From Chitinophaga hostae (lineage in GTDB: Bacteria; Bacteroidota; Bacteroidia; Chitinophagales; Chitinophagaceae): a stretch of 64,000 nt of DNA. Below the pieces are notes generated by a model. It had not been told where the DNA came from, made no database searches, and was given only the letters and a program-made list of their open reading frames with translations. Each line of letters begins with the position of its first letter. Position 1 is the first letter of the stretch. The stretch is taken from contig NZ_JAGTXB010000016.1 in the NCBI RefSeq assembly GCF_018224885.1, forward strand, positions 62,001 through 126,000, in the 5' to 3' direction. Position numbers and translations under genes: made by a program. Of the stretch, positions 1-15,000 are shown piece by piece.

Positions 1-3000
1 CTGCCGCAATCCCTAATGGATAGTTGGCGTGATCGCGCATCTCAATGTTATCCATCTGCAACTTCCATTGGTGGGTGTTCAGCAGATCACTTACCGGGTA
101 GTTTTCAAATGCCAGGAAGTTATCGAACAGATCGCCCGGAATTTCCATCCAGCGTTGCATATCATTAAGCGATGTATACTGATGTTCACGGCTCTGCACC
201 TGTTGCTGCTGTATTTGCTGCAGCCATGCGGAAATGCCCTGTTCTCTGTCTATCGTGGTATGGAAAGGCAGTGTATTGATATACATCCCTACCCTTTTTT
301 CCACACCCGGCAGATCGTCCGGACGACCGGAAACCGTTACGCCGTAAGTCACCTGTTGCTGACCGGTGTACCGGTATAACAGGTACGCCCATACGCCCTG
401 GATCACCGTGTTCACCGTGATGCGATGCTGCTGTGCGTATGACAACAGCTGCTTCGCTTTGGCGCCTGTGAGCTGCATTTCCTGTACTTCGTAGGTTCCC
501 TTTCCTTTGGTACGTTCTGCGGTGGCGCTGATGAAAGGTAACAATGTTCCACCGCTTACTGATGCCAGGTAGCCTTTCCAGTACAACATATCTTCCTCCG
601 GATCACGACGTTCCAGGTAGCGGATATAATCTTCGTATTTCTCTTCTTCCGCAACGGCCGGTTTTTTGCCTGCCAGCAGCAGCTCGTATGTTTGTAACAA
701 TTCTTCCACCACTACTGATCCGGACCATCCATCCAGCAAAAGATGGTGGAAAGTCCATACCATGCGGTATTGCTCATCCGTTAACCGTATCAGGGCAATA
801 CGCATCAGCGGAGGCGTGTTAAAATCAAAACCCTTTACCAGGTCGGCCGCTTCATAAGCCGTCCATGCTTCCTCCTGCGCGGTGGCACTTAAGTGGCGAT
901 AGTCCAGTTCTTCAAACGGAATGGTCACCTGCGCATGCACACACTGTACCGGTATACGGAATACATTGGCAAAGAAACTGCTGCGCAATACACTGCGATG
1001 TTGCAGCAACTGCTGCCAGCTGTCTTTTAATACCGCAATATCCGGAGCATCCAATGCACAGCAGAGCTGCTGCATATAAACACCCGTGTTGCCATCATAC
1101 AATCCGTGGAACAACATTCCTTCCTGCAGGCTGCTTAACCTATACAAGCCGGTGATATGATCCCTGCGGGTGCCGCCGCCAGCATATGGCGCATCCAGGA
1201 ACTGATCCAGTTCCGCATTGGCAACTATCTCTCCCAGGCCATAATCAGATGGTGTAAATACCGGCTGCAGGCCTGCCTGGGCTACGGCATGGGTAATCAG
1301 TTGCTGCAGCTGTGCCAGGTAATTTCCTGCCAGTTCCTGTATAGTGTCTGCGTTGTAATGAAGGGTGCTATAACTCCAGTTCAATACCAGCTCCCCGTTT
1401 TCCACGGAGCCGTTCACGGAAATCTTATGGCGGATCTTAACATCTGTAACAGCGCCTGTACCTGCCGCTTCCGGAGCGCCGCTGAACCATTTACTGCTTC
1501 TTCTTGCAGCATCTACCTGGCCGAGGTAGTTAAAGGTAATATCCCATGGATCCCTGCCCTGTAGTGCTTCTTCTTTATTGATATACTTTAATACGCCATA
1601 GCCGATGCCCTTAGCAGGCAGCTGTCTCAGTTGTTCTTTTACTGCTTTTAATAAAGCAGGTGCAGCTGTGTCTGCGCTGTTGTTCAGCCATACCGGGTAA
1701 AGACTGGTAAACCAACCAATGGTATTGCTGATATCAATGTTGGCGGCAATGTCTTCACGTCCGTGTCCTTCCAGTCCAACTACCACACCGGAGCCATTCC
1801 AGGCATGCAGTGCTGCTGATAGTGCAGCCAGCAATACATCGTTGATCTCTGTATGATATGCCCTGGGTACTTCCTGTAACAATAGTTGTGTTAAGTCAGC
1901 GTTCAGGTGTATTTCATGCGTATCAATATCCTTGTCGGTCAATGCACCGTTGTACACTTTATCCACTTTCAGCGGATGATACCACTGCACGATATTTTGC
2001 CAGTATTCACGTTGCTGCAGCAACTGTTTACGCTGACCATAATCTACCAGCGCCTGTTGCCATTCGCGGTAAGAGCTGGTTTTATGCGTCGGTGCTACCG
2101 CTGCGTTTTGCTGCAGGTTATCCACCATTGTTTCCAGGTCGTCCTGTATAATCTGCCATGACACGCCATCTACCGCCAGGTGATGCACAACGATGAGCAG
2201 GCGGTTGGCTGCTTCCGCAGCAGGTGTTAAGAACAACACAGCGCGCACCAATATCCCTTCTTCCGGTCGCAGGCTCGCCTGGTACCGGTCGCAATAAGCG
2301 GCGAGTGAACCGGCATAATATGCGCTGTTGATCTCGCGCAGATCTACTACTTCCAGGTCGCCAGCGTAGCTGCCATAATGTTGTTGCCAGCTGTCACCGG
2401 TACGGGTATACGTAAACCGGAGACTATCATGCCGTACCAGCAATTGCTGTACTGCTGTTGTTAATACAGCAGCGCTGACTTGTTTATCTATGCCAACAAA
2501 GAGTTGCTGAAAGAACTGTTTCGGGATGGTTTCGTCTTCCAGGTACCAGTGCTGAATAGGCGTCAACCCGCTGTTCCCGGTCAACGTTCCCTGTTCGCTG
2601 ACAACCACCTTTTCTTTCCTGGCTGCGAGCGATGCTGCCAGTCCGGCGATGGTCTGATGTACGAACAGGTCTTTAGGCTTCAGATTGTATCCGAAGCGTT
2701 TAGCCCTGCCTACCACCTGGATGGTGATAATAGAATCTCCGCCGAGTTCGAAGAAGTTATCGTTTCTGCCGATATTTTTAACGCCCAGTAATTCTTCCCA
2801 GATAACTGCCAGTGTTTGTTCCACTTCGCCGTTTAGGATAGCGCGTGTATTGGCAGATAAGGTGTATGGTTCCGGCAATGCGGCTTTGTCTACCTTTCCG
2901 TTGGCGGTTACCGGTATTTTTTCCAGTGATACCAGTAAGGCTGGCACCATATATGGCGGCAGTTTGTCTTTCAGCGAGCCCAGTATCTGGTCTTTTTCGA

Positions 3001-6000
3001 AAGCTCCCTGGGGCACTACGTAAGCGACTAAACGTTTATGTCCGTTATCATCCGCTTTCACCAGCACCACTGCCTGGCTTACAAAGCCGCTCTGCAGTAA
3101 GGCGTTTTCAATTTCCCCAGGTTCAATACGGTAGCCACGGATCTTCACCTGGTCATCTATTCTTCCCAGGTATTCAATGCTGCCATCCGGCAGCCAGCGA
3201 CCAAGATCGCCGGTGCGGTACAGGCGGGCGCCTGGTTCTCCACTGAAATGATCCGGTATAAATTTCTCTGTTGTCAGTGTTGGACGGTACAGGTAGCCGC
3301 GTGCCACTCCTGTGCCGCCGGCGCAAATTTCGCCGGCTACACCTACCGGGGCAAGTTCGCCCTGCTGATCAAGGATATATACCTGGATGTTTGCCAGCGG
3401 TTTACCAATCACCACGGTATCGTCCTGTAAAGGCTGATCGGTAATACTGGTGATCACGCTGTTCTCCGTAGGTCCGTATGCGTTAAATACGCGGATACCT
3501 TTAGCCTGGAAATACCTGGTATCTTCCCGGTTCAGTGCTTCACCGCCGGAAATAATTGTTTTGATAGTACCCAGTTCTTCCCGGATCGTATGCTGATAGG
3601 AAGGCGGCAGTAACAGCAGTTCCACCTGGTGTTGCCTTACCATCTCACCAAATTTTTCTGCTGACAGCAGGTCTTCCTTATGCGGAATCACCAGGCAGCC
3701 GCCACTTAATAAGGTGCTGAAGATTTCGAAGCAGGATGCATCGAAACCAAATGCGGAGAACTGTAATACGCGCGTGCCCTGTTTCAACGGCAACACGGTT
3801 TCCATATTCAGCGCCAGGTTCACCAATCCTTTGTGCTCAATCATTACACCTTTCGGATGGCCTGTACTACCGGATGTATAGATCACATAGGCCAGGTCAT
3901 TGGGTGCAGGAGTAGTACTGAGTATAATAGCAGGCTGTTCTGTAATGGCCTTCCGGTCATCATCTGTTTTTATGAGATGAATATGAGCGGGTATATCCAG
4001 CAATTTCACCACATCCTGGCTGCTGATCATCATGGTAGCGCGACTGTCTTCCAACAGGTAGCTGATACGTGCGGCCGGGTAGGAAGGATCAATCGGAAGA
4101 TAACCTCCGCCTGCCTTCAGGATGCCCAGTATCGCAATAACCATCTCCGGTGAACGTTCCAGGCAAACAGGTACCAGTGTTTCTTTCTGTACGCCTTTTT
4201 CTACCAGGTAAAGCGCCAGCTGATCAGAGCGTTTATCCAGTTCCCGGTAGGTAAGCTCCTGCGTTTCAAATACGAGTGCCGTAGCATACGGTGCGATGGC
4301 TACCCGTTCTTTAAACAGGTCTACAGCAGATTTACCGGTAGTGGTTTGCGGCAAAGCAGGGGTATTAAACGTAACGGCTATACGTTCGTGTTCTTCTGCA
4401 TTCAGCAATACAATATCGCTTGTTTTTGCTGCAGGATGCTGGGCGATATATTCCAGCACCTGTAAAAAATGCTCACTGATCTGTGTAATATAAGCAGGCG
4501 ACAACAATGCCGTATTATATTGCAGCAGGATGGTGATTTCTTCTCCCACTCCTATGGCAATGCTCAGCGGGTAATTGGTATGTTCCTCTACATGCAGTTG
4601 TTCTATCTGCAGTTTCCATGGATAGGCAAGTGCTTCCTCATCCACGGGATAGTTTTCATATACCATCAGGGTATCGAACAGATCACCGGCGATGCCTGCA
4701 TAGCGCTGGCTTTCGCGCAGCGGCGTATATTGGTATTTACGGCTTTGTACCTGTGCTGCCTGAATCTCGCGCAACCAGTCGGTAATAGGCTGCTCCGGTG
4801 TTATTGTTATATGCACCGGCAAGGTATTAATATACATACCCACTTTTCTTTCTATGCCTGGCATATCGTCCGGACGACCGGATACAATGGCACCGTAAGC
4901 CACCTGCTGATTACCGGTATAGCGATATAAGAGGTATCCCCACACGCCCTGCATCAGTGTATTGACTGTAAAACGTTGCTGTTGTGCGTAGGCGGTAATG
5001 ATGCGTGTTTTGGCAGCATCCAGTACCACCGGCGTAGTTTTATACAGCCCCTGGCCTTTTGTTCTGTCCGTAGTGCTGATAAAAGGCAATAATGTGCTGT
5101 TGCTGATACCCGCAAGATGCGCTTTCCAGTAAGCACTTTCTTCCTCCTTATCCCTGCGTTCCAGGTAACGGATATATTCTTCGTAGTGATCTGTGGCTGT
5201 TTCTTCCGGTTGCTTTCCTGATGCCAGCAACTCATAGGTACGCAGCAATTCTTCAAATAATACCGGCATTGACCAGCCATCGAGCAACAGGTGATGATAA
5301 GTCCATACCATACGGTAGGTGTCGTCCTGCAGCTGCAGGAGACTCATTCTCATTAACGGCGGCGCTGTAAAATCAACGCCCTGCTGCAATACTTCCGCTT
5401 CATGTGCCGTCCATGCAGCTTCCTGTTCCGCCTCATTCAGATGACGGTAGTCCAGTATGGTTACCGGTAGTTCCACATTCCGGTATACACACTGTACCGG
5501 TACATGGAAGGCATCGTGATAAAAGGCACTGCGCAAAATGGTATGTTGCTGCAACAGGTGCTGCCAGCTGGCGATGAATGCTTTAATATCGGTTTGATGC
5601 AACAGGTAGGTAAACTGCTCTGTATAAGCGTCCACGGCATTGTCGTACAAACCGTGGAACAGCATTCCTTCCTGTAGTCCGCTCAGTCTGTACATCGCCG
5701 TAATTTCCTGCCTGCGGGTGGTGTTACCTGGCAGCGGCGTATCCAGGAAGTGATCCAGTTCCGTATTGCTTACCAGTCCGCCCAGTCCATAATCCGATGG
5801 CGTAAGCAGCGGTTGTTTGGCTGCCTGGGCAACGGTATGCAGGATGATATTTTCCAGCGCTGCAATGTATTGCTGCGCCAGCGCCGCGATGGTGGCGCCA
5901 TTGTAATGTTTATTACTATAGCCCCAGTCCAGTACCAGCTCTCCGCCTGTCACCATACCGTTCACCGCTATTTTACGACGTACGGTGTAATCATCACCGG

Positions 6001-9000
6001 CTTCTGCACCGGCTGTTTCATCGGTGATAGCAAACCACTTGCCTCCGCGGGTTACCGTATCAAACTGCCCGAGATAGTTGAAGGTGATATCCCAAGGATC
6101 ATTGCCCTGCAACTCCGCCAGCTTATTAATATATTTCAATACGCCGAAACCAATTCCTTTATCGGGGATCTGGCGTAACTGTTCTTTGATGTTACGCAAT
6201 AACGCGCCGGTATCTCCCGTAATATTTCCTGGCAACAGCACCGGGTAAAGACTGGTAAACCAACCAACGGTGTTACCTACATCGGTTCCTTTATCGATAT
6301 CTTCCCTGCCATGTCCTTCCAGGCCAATCAGCACATCCCCGCTGGTCCAGCCATTCAGTGCCAGGGCAAGTGCAGTCAGCAGTATATCGTTTATTTCTGT
6401 ACGATAGGCTGCCGGCACTTCCTGTAACAACTTTTGTGTAAAGAACGGTCCCAGTTTCACCTGACAGCTCTCCATATCGTTTATCCGCAGTACACCGTCA
6501 TACTGTTTATCCGCAGGCAAAGGCCGGTATTGCTGCACCATTCCGGACCAGTAATCTGCCTGTTTCAACAAACGGTTTGTTTGACCGTATCTTACCAATG
6601 CCTCATACCATTGTTTGTAAGAACTGCTTTTATGGCCCAGTGCTACCGGTTCATTGCGATGTAGTCCATCCGTTAAACGTTCCAGGTCTTCCAGCAGAAT
6701 ACGCCATGACACGCCATCTACAGCCAGGTGATGGATGGCCAGCAGCAAACGGTTATGTGTATCACCGGCTGGCGTCAAAAATAATACGGCGCTGATGCAA
6801 TTACCTTTTGTTACATCAATGCTGCGTTGATAGCTATTACCATAAGTGTTCAGCATATCCGGCAGCTCATGCAATGATTCCGTTTGCAGATTCACTACAT
6901 TCAGCATGCCCTCCGTAGTGCTGTATGCCTGTTCCCATCCACCAGGTCCATATGTATATTTGAAACGCAGGCTATCGTGGTACTGCACCAGTTGCATCAG
7001 GGCGGCAGACAAAGTAGAAGAATGGATACGCTTATCTACTGTGAACAACATGCTCTGGTTAAAATGAGAGGGCGTATTGCCTTCTTTCTCAAAATACCAT
7101 TGCTGTACCGGCAACAGGCCGCAGCTGCCGGTTTGCATTTCCTGGTCTGCCGACAGGGCCGTAGCGGCGCCTTTACGGGCAGACATCACTGCATACAACA
7201 TCGCGATGGTCTGGTAGTCGAACAAATCGCCTACCTGCAGTTCATAACCACTTCTTCTTACCCTGCTCACTACCTGGATGGTGATAATGGAATCGCCTCC
7301 CAGTGCAAAGAAGTTATCGTTGATACCTACTCTTTCCACACCCAGCAACGTTTCCCAGATACCTGCCAGTGTACGCTCCACTTCATTGCGGGGCGCTACG
7401 TAACTATCTGTTTCCAGGTTTTGTCCGTCCGGATCCGGTAATGCTTTTTTATCGATCTTACCATTTGCCAGCAATGGGAAATAATCCAATACCATCAACA
7501 GGGAAGGCACCATATAATCCGGCAGCTGTGCGGTAAGCTGTTGCAATATCTCATCTTTATCTACATCCTCTTCCGCTACTACATAGGCTATCAGCCGTTT
7601 ATTGTCGAGATGATCTTTTTTGACAACCACCACGGCCTGTTTTACTGTAGCGCAGCTGTTCAGCGCCCTTTCTATTTCTCCCAGCTCAATACGATAACCA
7701 CGGATTTTCACCTGGTCATCCACACGACCCATGAACAGGATATTTCCATCAGGAAGATATTTCACCATATCACCCGTGCTGTATAACCTGGCGTTGCTAT
7801 TAAAAGGATCTGTTATAAATTTAGCAGCGGTTAGTGCGTCATTGTTCAGGTATCCTTTGGCTACCCCTTCCCCACCAATATACAGCGCTCCCGGAACACC
7901 TGCCGGGCATAATTGCAACTCTTTGCTGAGTACATATACCTGCGTAGCAGAGAAGGGCTTACCAACTGGAATGCTCTCGCCATAACTGGCTTCTCTATCG
8001 ACAATATGTAACAATTTACCGATCGTGGTTTCAGTAGGCCCGTAGTGATTCACCACGGTGCAGGCAGTACCCGTTGCATAAATGGATTTTACTACGGTCG
8101 TTTCCAGTGCTTCTCCACCAAAGATCAGCAGCTTTTCAGGCAACAATAACCTGTCTGGTAAACACAATGCTCTCCAGTGGGAAGGCACTATTTTTATGCA
8201 GTCTATCGGATGCTTGTCCAGGTAGCTATACAATATATCCGTATCCTGTACCGCCTCTTTTGAGAAGATATGTAAAGTACCACCATTGGCCAGTGCGCCA
8301 AAGATCACGGTATTACCAAGATCAGTTGCCATACTGGACACAAGTCCGAAAGAGCGGCAATCCCTTACAGGCAGGGTATTTGTCAACCCTGCAATATAAT
8401 CCGCCAGGTTGCTGTGTGTTACCACTACACCTTTAGGCTGACCGGTACTACCAGAGGTATAAATCACGTATACCGGTTGATCGGCGCGGGTAACGCCCGG
8501 TACATTATCTTTTCCGTTTACTTTGATATCGTTCCAGTCGTCATCCAGCAGGATAATATCCGCAGGGTTTGCGTTCAATCTGTCGGCATACTTGCTGAGT
8601 GTAATGATATTGGAGGCATTGATGTCTTCCAGCATAAACCGGATGCGTTCTTCCGGGAAATCCGGTTCTACCGGTACATAGGCGCCACCTGCTTTCAGGA
8701 TACCCATAATACTGACCATCATATCCAGGGAGCGTTCCATGCAAACCGGCACCAGGGATCCCGTCATTACTCTTCTGCCTCTTAAATAGTGGGCCAGGCA
8801 ATTGGCGCGTTCATTGAGTTCCCGGTAAGTGAGCGAGTCGTTTTCAAATACGATCGCGGCAGCATCCGGTGAACGGTTTGCCTGTGCTTCAAACAGGTCT
8901 ACAAAAGTGATCTGTTTGGTATATTCTTTTTCGTATATGCCTTTTACAGACAGCAGTTGTTGTTCTTCCGCCGGTGTGAGCATCTGCAGCAGCGCAATAT

Positions 9001-12000
9001 GTTGCGCCGGCGATGCAACTACCGCCTGCAGCAATTGCTGGAAATGCGCGATCATCCGTACAACGGTCGCTTCTTTAAACAGGTCGGCACAGTATACCAC
9101 CGTTCCATTCAAACCATCATCGTCTTCATCCATGCTGAATACGAGGTCAAACTTGGCAGACGTATGTGTTATGGTTTCTTCAGATAACACAATATCACCA
9201 AACTGAAGATCCGGTTGGTTTACATTATTCTGCAACCCAAACACCACCTGGAATACAGGTCGGTGGCTCCTGTCGTTATCCGCTACCACCTGGTCTACTA
9301 TTTTTTCAAATGGTACTTCCTGGTGTTCAAATGCGTTCAGAGTAGTTTGTTTTACCTGGTGCAGGAGGGTACGGAAAGAAGGATTATCCCGCAGATCCAC
9401 CCGCAGCGCGAGCATATTGATGAAGAAACCGATGAGGCCCTCTATTTCCTGTTGTGTTCTGCCGGCTATCGGGCTGCCTACACAGATATCTTCCTGGCCA
9501 CTGTAACGGTACAGCATTACATTGAATGCGGTGAACAGTGTCATGAACAGGCTCACGCCTTCCTGCCGGCTAAACTGCTGCAATTGGGCGGTAAGGTCAG
9601 CTGGTAACTGGAAGCCAAGGGCGCCTCCTTTTGTGCTTATTACCGGCGGTCTTGGATAGTCCAGCGGCAGGTTCAATGGGGTAATGCCGGACAGGTTGTC
9701 TTTCCAATAAGCCAGTTGTTTATCCAATATATCACCGGTGATATAAGTTCTTTGCCAGATCGCATAGTCTGCATACTGGATATCCATTTTATCGAGATGC
9801 GCCTCGCCGCCGGTGGATGCTGCCACATAAAAAGCGACAAGCTCTTTTACCAGGATGCCGGTAGACCAGGCATCGGAGGCGATGTGGTGTGTGGTGATGA
9901 TCAGGATATGTTCATTGACGCCCTGTACTACCAGGTCGGCACGCAGCATATGATCTGTTGATAAATCAAACGGTGTATCGGTAATGGTTTTTATAAAAGC
10001 ATGCAAAGCGGAGACATCTCCTTTATAAGCCGGATGATCAGTAATATTCAATGTCCATTTGTCCTGATCCATGATGTATTGATAGCCGCGGCCATCGTTC
10101 TGGCGGATCACGGTTCTTAATACTTCATGACGGTTTACCACGCTGCGAAGGGCGGTTGACAAAGCGTCCACATCCAGTGCCCCGCGAAGGCGTAATACGG
10201 CAGGTATATGGTACTGCACACTGCCTTCCAGCTGATCAATAAACCAGAGACGTTCCTGGCTGAAAGAGAGCGGAATACGTGCGGGCCTTTTAACCGCTTT
10301 TACTTCAGGTAAGAATATTTGCTGCGCTTCTCCCTGTAAAAAGGCTGCGAGCTGATCGATCACCGGGTACAGGAATATAGACCTGACTGTTGCTTCCACG
10401 GCTATTTTGTTCCGCAGGGCCGCTACCATGCGCATCGACAACAGGGAGTGTCCTCCCAATTCAAAAAAGTTATCGTAAACGCCTACACGCGGCAGTTGCA
10501 ATAATTCCTGCCATACGTCCACCAGTATCTGCTCCATTTCATTGCGTGGTGCTACATATGCTCTCTGCGGCGCCAGGTCTGTAGGTAACGCCTGCAATGC
10601 TTTCCGGTCTGCTTTTCCATTCGCCGTTAACGGTATCTTATTGATTTCAGAGAAGAAAGACGGAATCATGTATTCGGGTAATCTGCTGCGGAGATAAGCG
10701 ATGATCTCCCCGCGCTCAAAGCTGCCATCCGGTATAATATACCCAATGAGCGATTTGTTACCATCAGGTCCTGTTTTGGTTAATACAACCGCCTCCTTTA
10801 CCTGTGGGGATTGCCTCAGCACATTTTCTATTTCTCCTAATTCTATGCGGAAGCCACGTATTTTTACCTGGTCATCAATGCGTCCAAGGTATTCAAGCGT
10901 TCCGTCCGGTAACCATCTGCATATATCTCCTGTACGATATAATCTTCCCCCGGTTAATGAAAACAAAGGATGATGGATAAACTTTTCTGCTGTCAGCTCA
11001 GGACGGTTCAGGTAGCCCCGTGCCACCTGTATACCACCAATATGCAGTTCTCCCGGTATGCCTGCCGGCGCTAAATTTCCGGCTTTATCAAGGATATAGA
11101 GCGGTGTATTGGCCACCGGCTTACCAATGGGTACAATGCCACTTGCCGGTAAACCATGTGGGGCATGCCAACAGGTAACATCAATGGCTGCTTCTGTAGG
11201 GCCATATAAATTATATAATTCTGCTGTCTGGAACTTCTCATGAAAACGCACTACCTGATGAGGCTTCAGTGCTTCCCCACTACAAAGCACCCTGCGCAAC
11301 GATTCGCCCGTATTTACCGGTATATCCTCCAAAAATGCATCTAACATAGACGGCACAAAATGGATGGTAGTGATATGATGCGCTGCAATTACCTCTCGTA
11401 AATATCCGGCTTCTTTGTGTCCACCCGGCTTTGCAAACACCAGCCTGGCACCTGCAATCAATGGCCATAGCAATTCCCAAACGGATACATCAAAGCAGAA
11501 AGTAGTCTTCTGCAGTACCGCATCACCTTCATCCAGTTTGAAATATTCCTGTGTCCATAACAAGCGGTTAACTACACCACCATGTTCATTCATCACACCT
11601 TTAGGCTGGCCGGTAGAACCGGAAGTATAAATCATGTAAGCCAGGTGCTGAGGAGTTAATGCTGTTTTAACGGGCTTTACTGGTTCCTTCGAAATGATAT
11701 CCCATTCTGCATCCAATGAAACAAGTGAAATATTATCTGTAATGGCCGTCAATTTGCCGGCGCTGGCGGTATCAGTCAACAGGATATCTGCCTGAATATC
11801 GGTCAGCATAAACCGGATCCTTTCTTCCGGATATTCAGGATCAATAGGAACATAGGCGCCGCCGGCCTTCTGGATACCCAATATAGCAATGATCATTTCC
11901 GCACTACGTTCCAGGCATACAGGGACCAACCTATCTTCCCGGACTCCCTTCTTTCTCAAATAATGACCCAGCTGGTTCGTTTTCTCATTGAGTTCGCGAT

Positions 12001-15000
12001 AGGTTAACTGCGTAGCTTCAGCTACCACGGCCACTGCATCGGGTGTCAGCAATACCTGTTTATTGAACAGATCAATAACTGTTTTATCCCTTGGATAATC
12101 GGCAACGTGGTTATTAAATGCTGCCTGTAACTGCTCGTCTTCTGCCGTAGTGGTAATACGCAGGGTATTGATTTTCGTGGCCGGCGCAGATACAATGGAA
12201 CGCAGCAGCTGCTCAAAATGCTTCATCATTTGCTTAATCCTCTCGGCAGTAAACAAATCAGTGCAATACTCGGCATAACCACGGATACCATCTCCCTGTT
12301 CTTCCAGAGAAACAGTGATGTCAAACAAGGTAGTTTTATGCTGCAGTTCTTCATATGAGAGGTGCAGATCACCTAATAATAATTCCGGTACCGGAGGTGT
12401 ATTCTGCAAAATGAACATCGTCTGGAACAGCGCACTGCGGCTCATATCGCGATCTTTCACCAGCTGCTCTACAATTTTCTCAAAAGGAACCTGCTGGTGT
12501 TCGTATGCATTCAGCGTTGTATTTTTCACCTGTTGCAACAGGGAGGTAAAAGAAGGATTGTCGCTCAGGTCTGTTCTTAATGCGATGGTATTCAGGAAGA
12601 AACCGATCAATCCTTCTATTTCCAGTTGCGTTCTTCCGGACACTGGTGAACCTACACAAATATCATCCTGACCACTATAGCGTTGCAGCAATACGTTGAA
12701 GGCGGTGAGCAGCGTCATAAACAGGGTAACGCCCTGGTCGTTCGACAGCTGCTGCAATTGTTTAGTTAATTCCTGATCAATATGGAACCAGCTGATAGCG
12801 CCATTGAACTGCTGCACTGCAGGGCGGGTGTAATCAGTAGGGAGGTCTAACGCAGGTACGTTGCTCAGTTGCTGACTCCAGTATGCCATTTTTTCATCGA
12901 GGATAGCACCGTCAAAACTATTACGCTGCCAAAGTGCATAGTCAGCATATTGAATTTCCGGTGTTTCCAGTATGGGGCTGCGTTTTTCTGTGTATGCACA
13001 GTACAGTTCCACCAGTTCCGTCACCAATATGGATATGGACCATCCATCACAGGCAATGTGATGGATATTGAGCACCAGTATATGTACATTCTCTGACAAC
13101 ATCAGCAAGTGCGCGCGCAACATATGGTCCTTGCTCAGGTCAAATGGCATGTCTGCCAGGTCGGCTATAAACTGCTGTAGTGTTGCCTCATCAGATAAAT
13201 CAGTGGCCGGTGGCACAATAGTTAGTTGCCATTGATCCTTGTCCATAATATGCTGCCAGGGCACACCATCTTTTGGCGCAATGACTGTACGCAACACTTC
13301 ATGTCCGTTTACAATGTTGCGAATTGCATATTCCAGGCCCTGTATATCCAGTTTACCTTGTAATCGCAATATTACCGGCATATGGTAAGGCACGGTTCCC
13401 TGCAGCTGATCAATGAACCATAAACGCTCCTGACCAAACGACAGCGGGATGTTGGCGGGTCTGGGTCCTGCAACCACCGGTGGCAAATGCGCACCTTTCT
13501 CCTGTTTTTGCAGGCATCCTGCCAACAACGCAATGGTGGGATAAATGAAGAAGTCTTTTACTGACAACTCTACATCCAGTTCTTTACGAACTGCGGACAC
13601 CACACGTGTAGCTAATAATGAGTGACCACCTAATTCAAAAAAGTTATCCTGAATGCCCACGCGATCCATACCCAGCAGATGCTGCCAGATTTCAGCCAGT
13701 CGCGCTTCCGTTTCGTTGGTCGGAGCTACGTAATTGATCAATCGTTTACGCTGTATATCTTCCCATGCTGACAGGAATTTACGGTCTACCTTGCCATTAC
13801 CGGTTAACGGCAGCAGCTGCAATGCTACGAAAGCGGAAGGTACCATGTATTCCGGCAAGCGCTGTTGTAACTGTACACGGATGTCTTTTTCCAGTACTTC
13901 GCAGATATCGGGGAACAGGGGAATATTTGTTTTCACCCTGTCGGTATACTCCGTCACCTGGCTGTAAGATGATTTCACAAAGCCATTAAACGGCGTTTGT
14001 TCCAACAGCAGGTTTATTTTAAACGGATCTTCATTCAGCAGGAAGCGGCAATGATAACCGGCAGCTTTTGCAGCAGCCAGTAATTCATTCACAGCCAGGG
14101 TATCGTTGTCCGGTGTCAGAATATATTCTGACAGATCTCCCACCTGGTTGATGGTCCTGTCAGAAAGTGCCTGTTCCAGCAATCTTTCTTTCCATAATCT
14201 TGGATTCGGTACATGCTGCAATGCTATTCTGGGATTGCCGGCAGACAAACGGGATAGTATGCTGCTCTTATCGGCAATATCATCCCATGATTGCCATTGT
14301 GGTTGCAACACCGGTTTTTCGATATCTAAAGATAATACTACCGTGTAGCGGTAGAGGGTAAGCTCATTGATGTAGTCGCCCTGTTTCCACTGGATTTCCA
14401 CATGGGTAATTTCAGGATACAGCGATTGCAGCCGGAAGAAATAAGCAGGTGAGAAACACAATTCTTCTTCTTTCCATACCTCCTGGTCTACATTCCATTC
14501 AAACTCCCGGAGACTGGTTTTGCTTTGCAATTTGTCCAGCTGGAGCCGGCGTTTGAAAGAAGGGAGCAAACGGAGGTCTCTCACGTCGCCAATTACAATA
14601 TGACCTTTTCCTTTGAGCAGGGAAATGGCGTTAGCCAGTACATCAGACATATATTGCGCGCCGGGGAAATACTGCACGATAGAATTTAAGATCACCGTAT
14701 CGATGGTTTCCCCTTCCTCCAACGTTACTTCATGTGCAGCGCAAATGTTCAATTTGGTTTCCGGATAGCGGCGCAATCCTTTATTGATATGTTGCTGCAG
14801 CTGCCGGGTAGATACCTGCGAAAAGTCGGTACCAATATATTTTTCGATATGGCCGACCAGTTGAAAATAGATCAAACCTGTACCAGCTCCTATTTCCAGT
14901 ACATTGCGCGGTTTGGTAGCTAACACTACGCTGGTAATATCCTCCAGCCAGTCGCGCATATTTTCGGCGAGTAGTGCTTCGCCCGTGAAGCTATCGTTCC

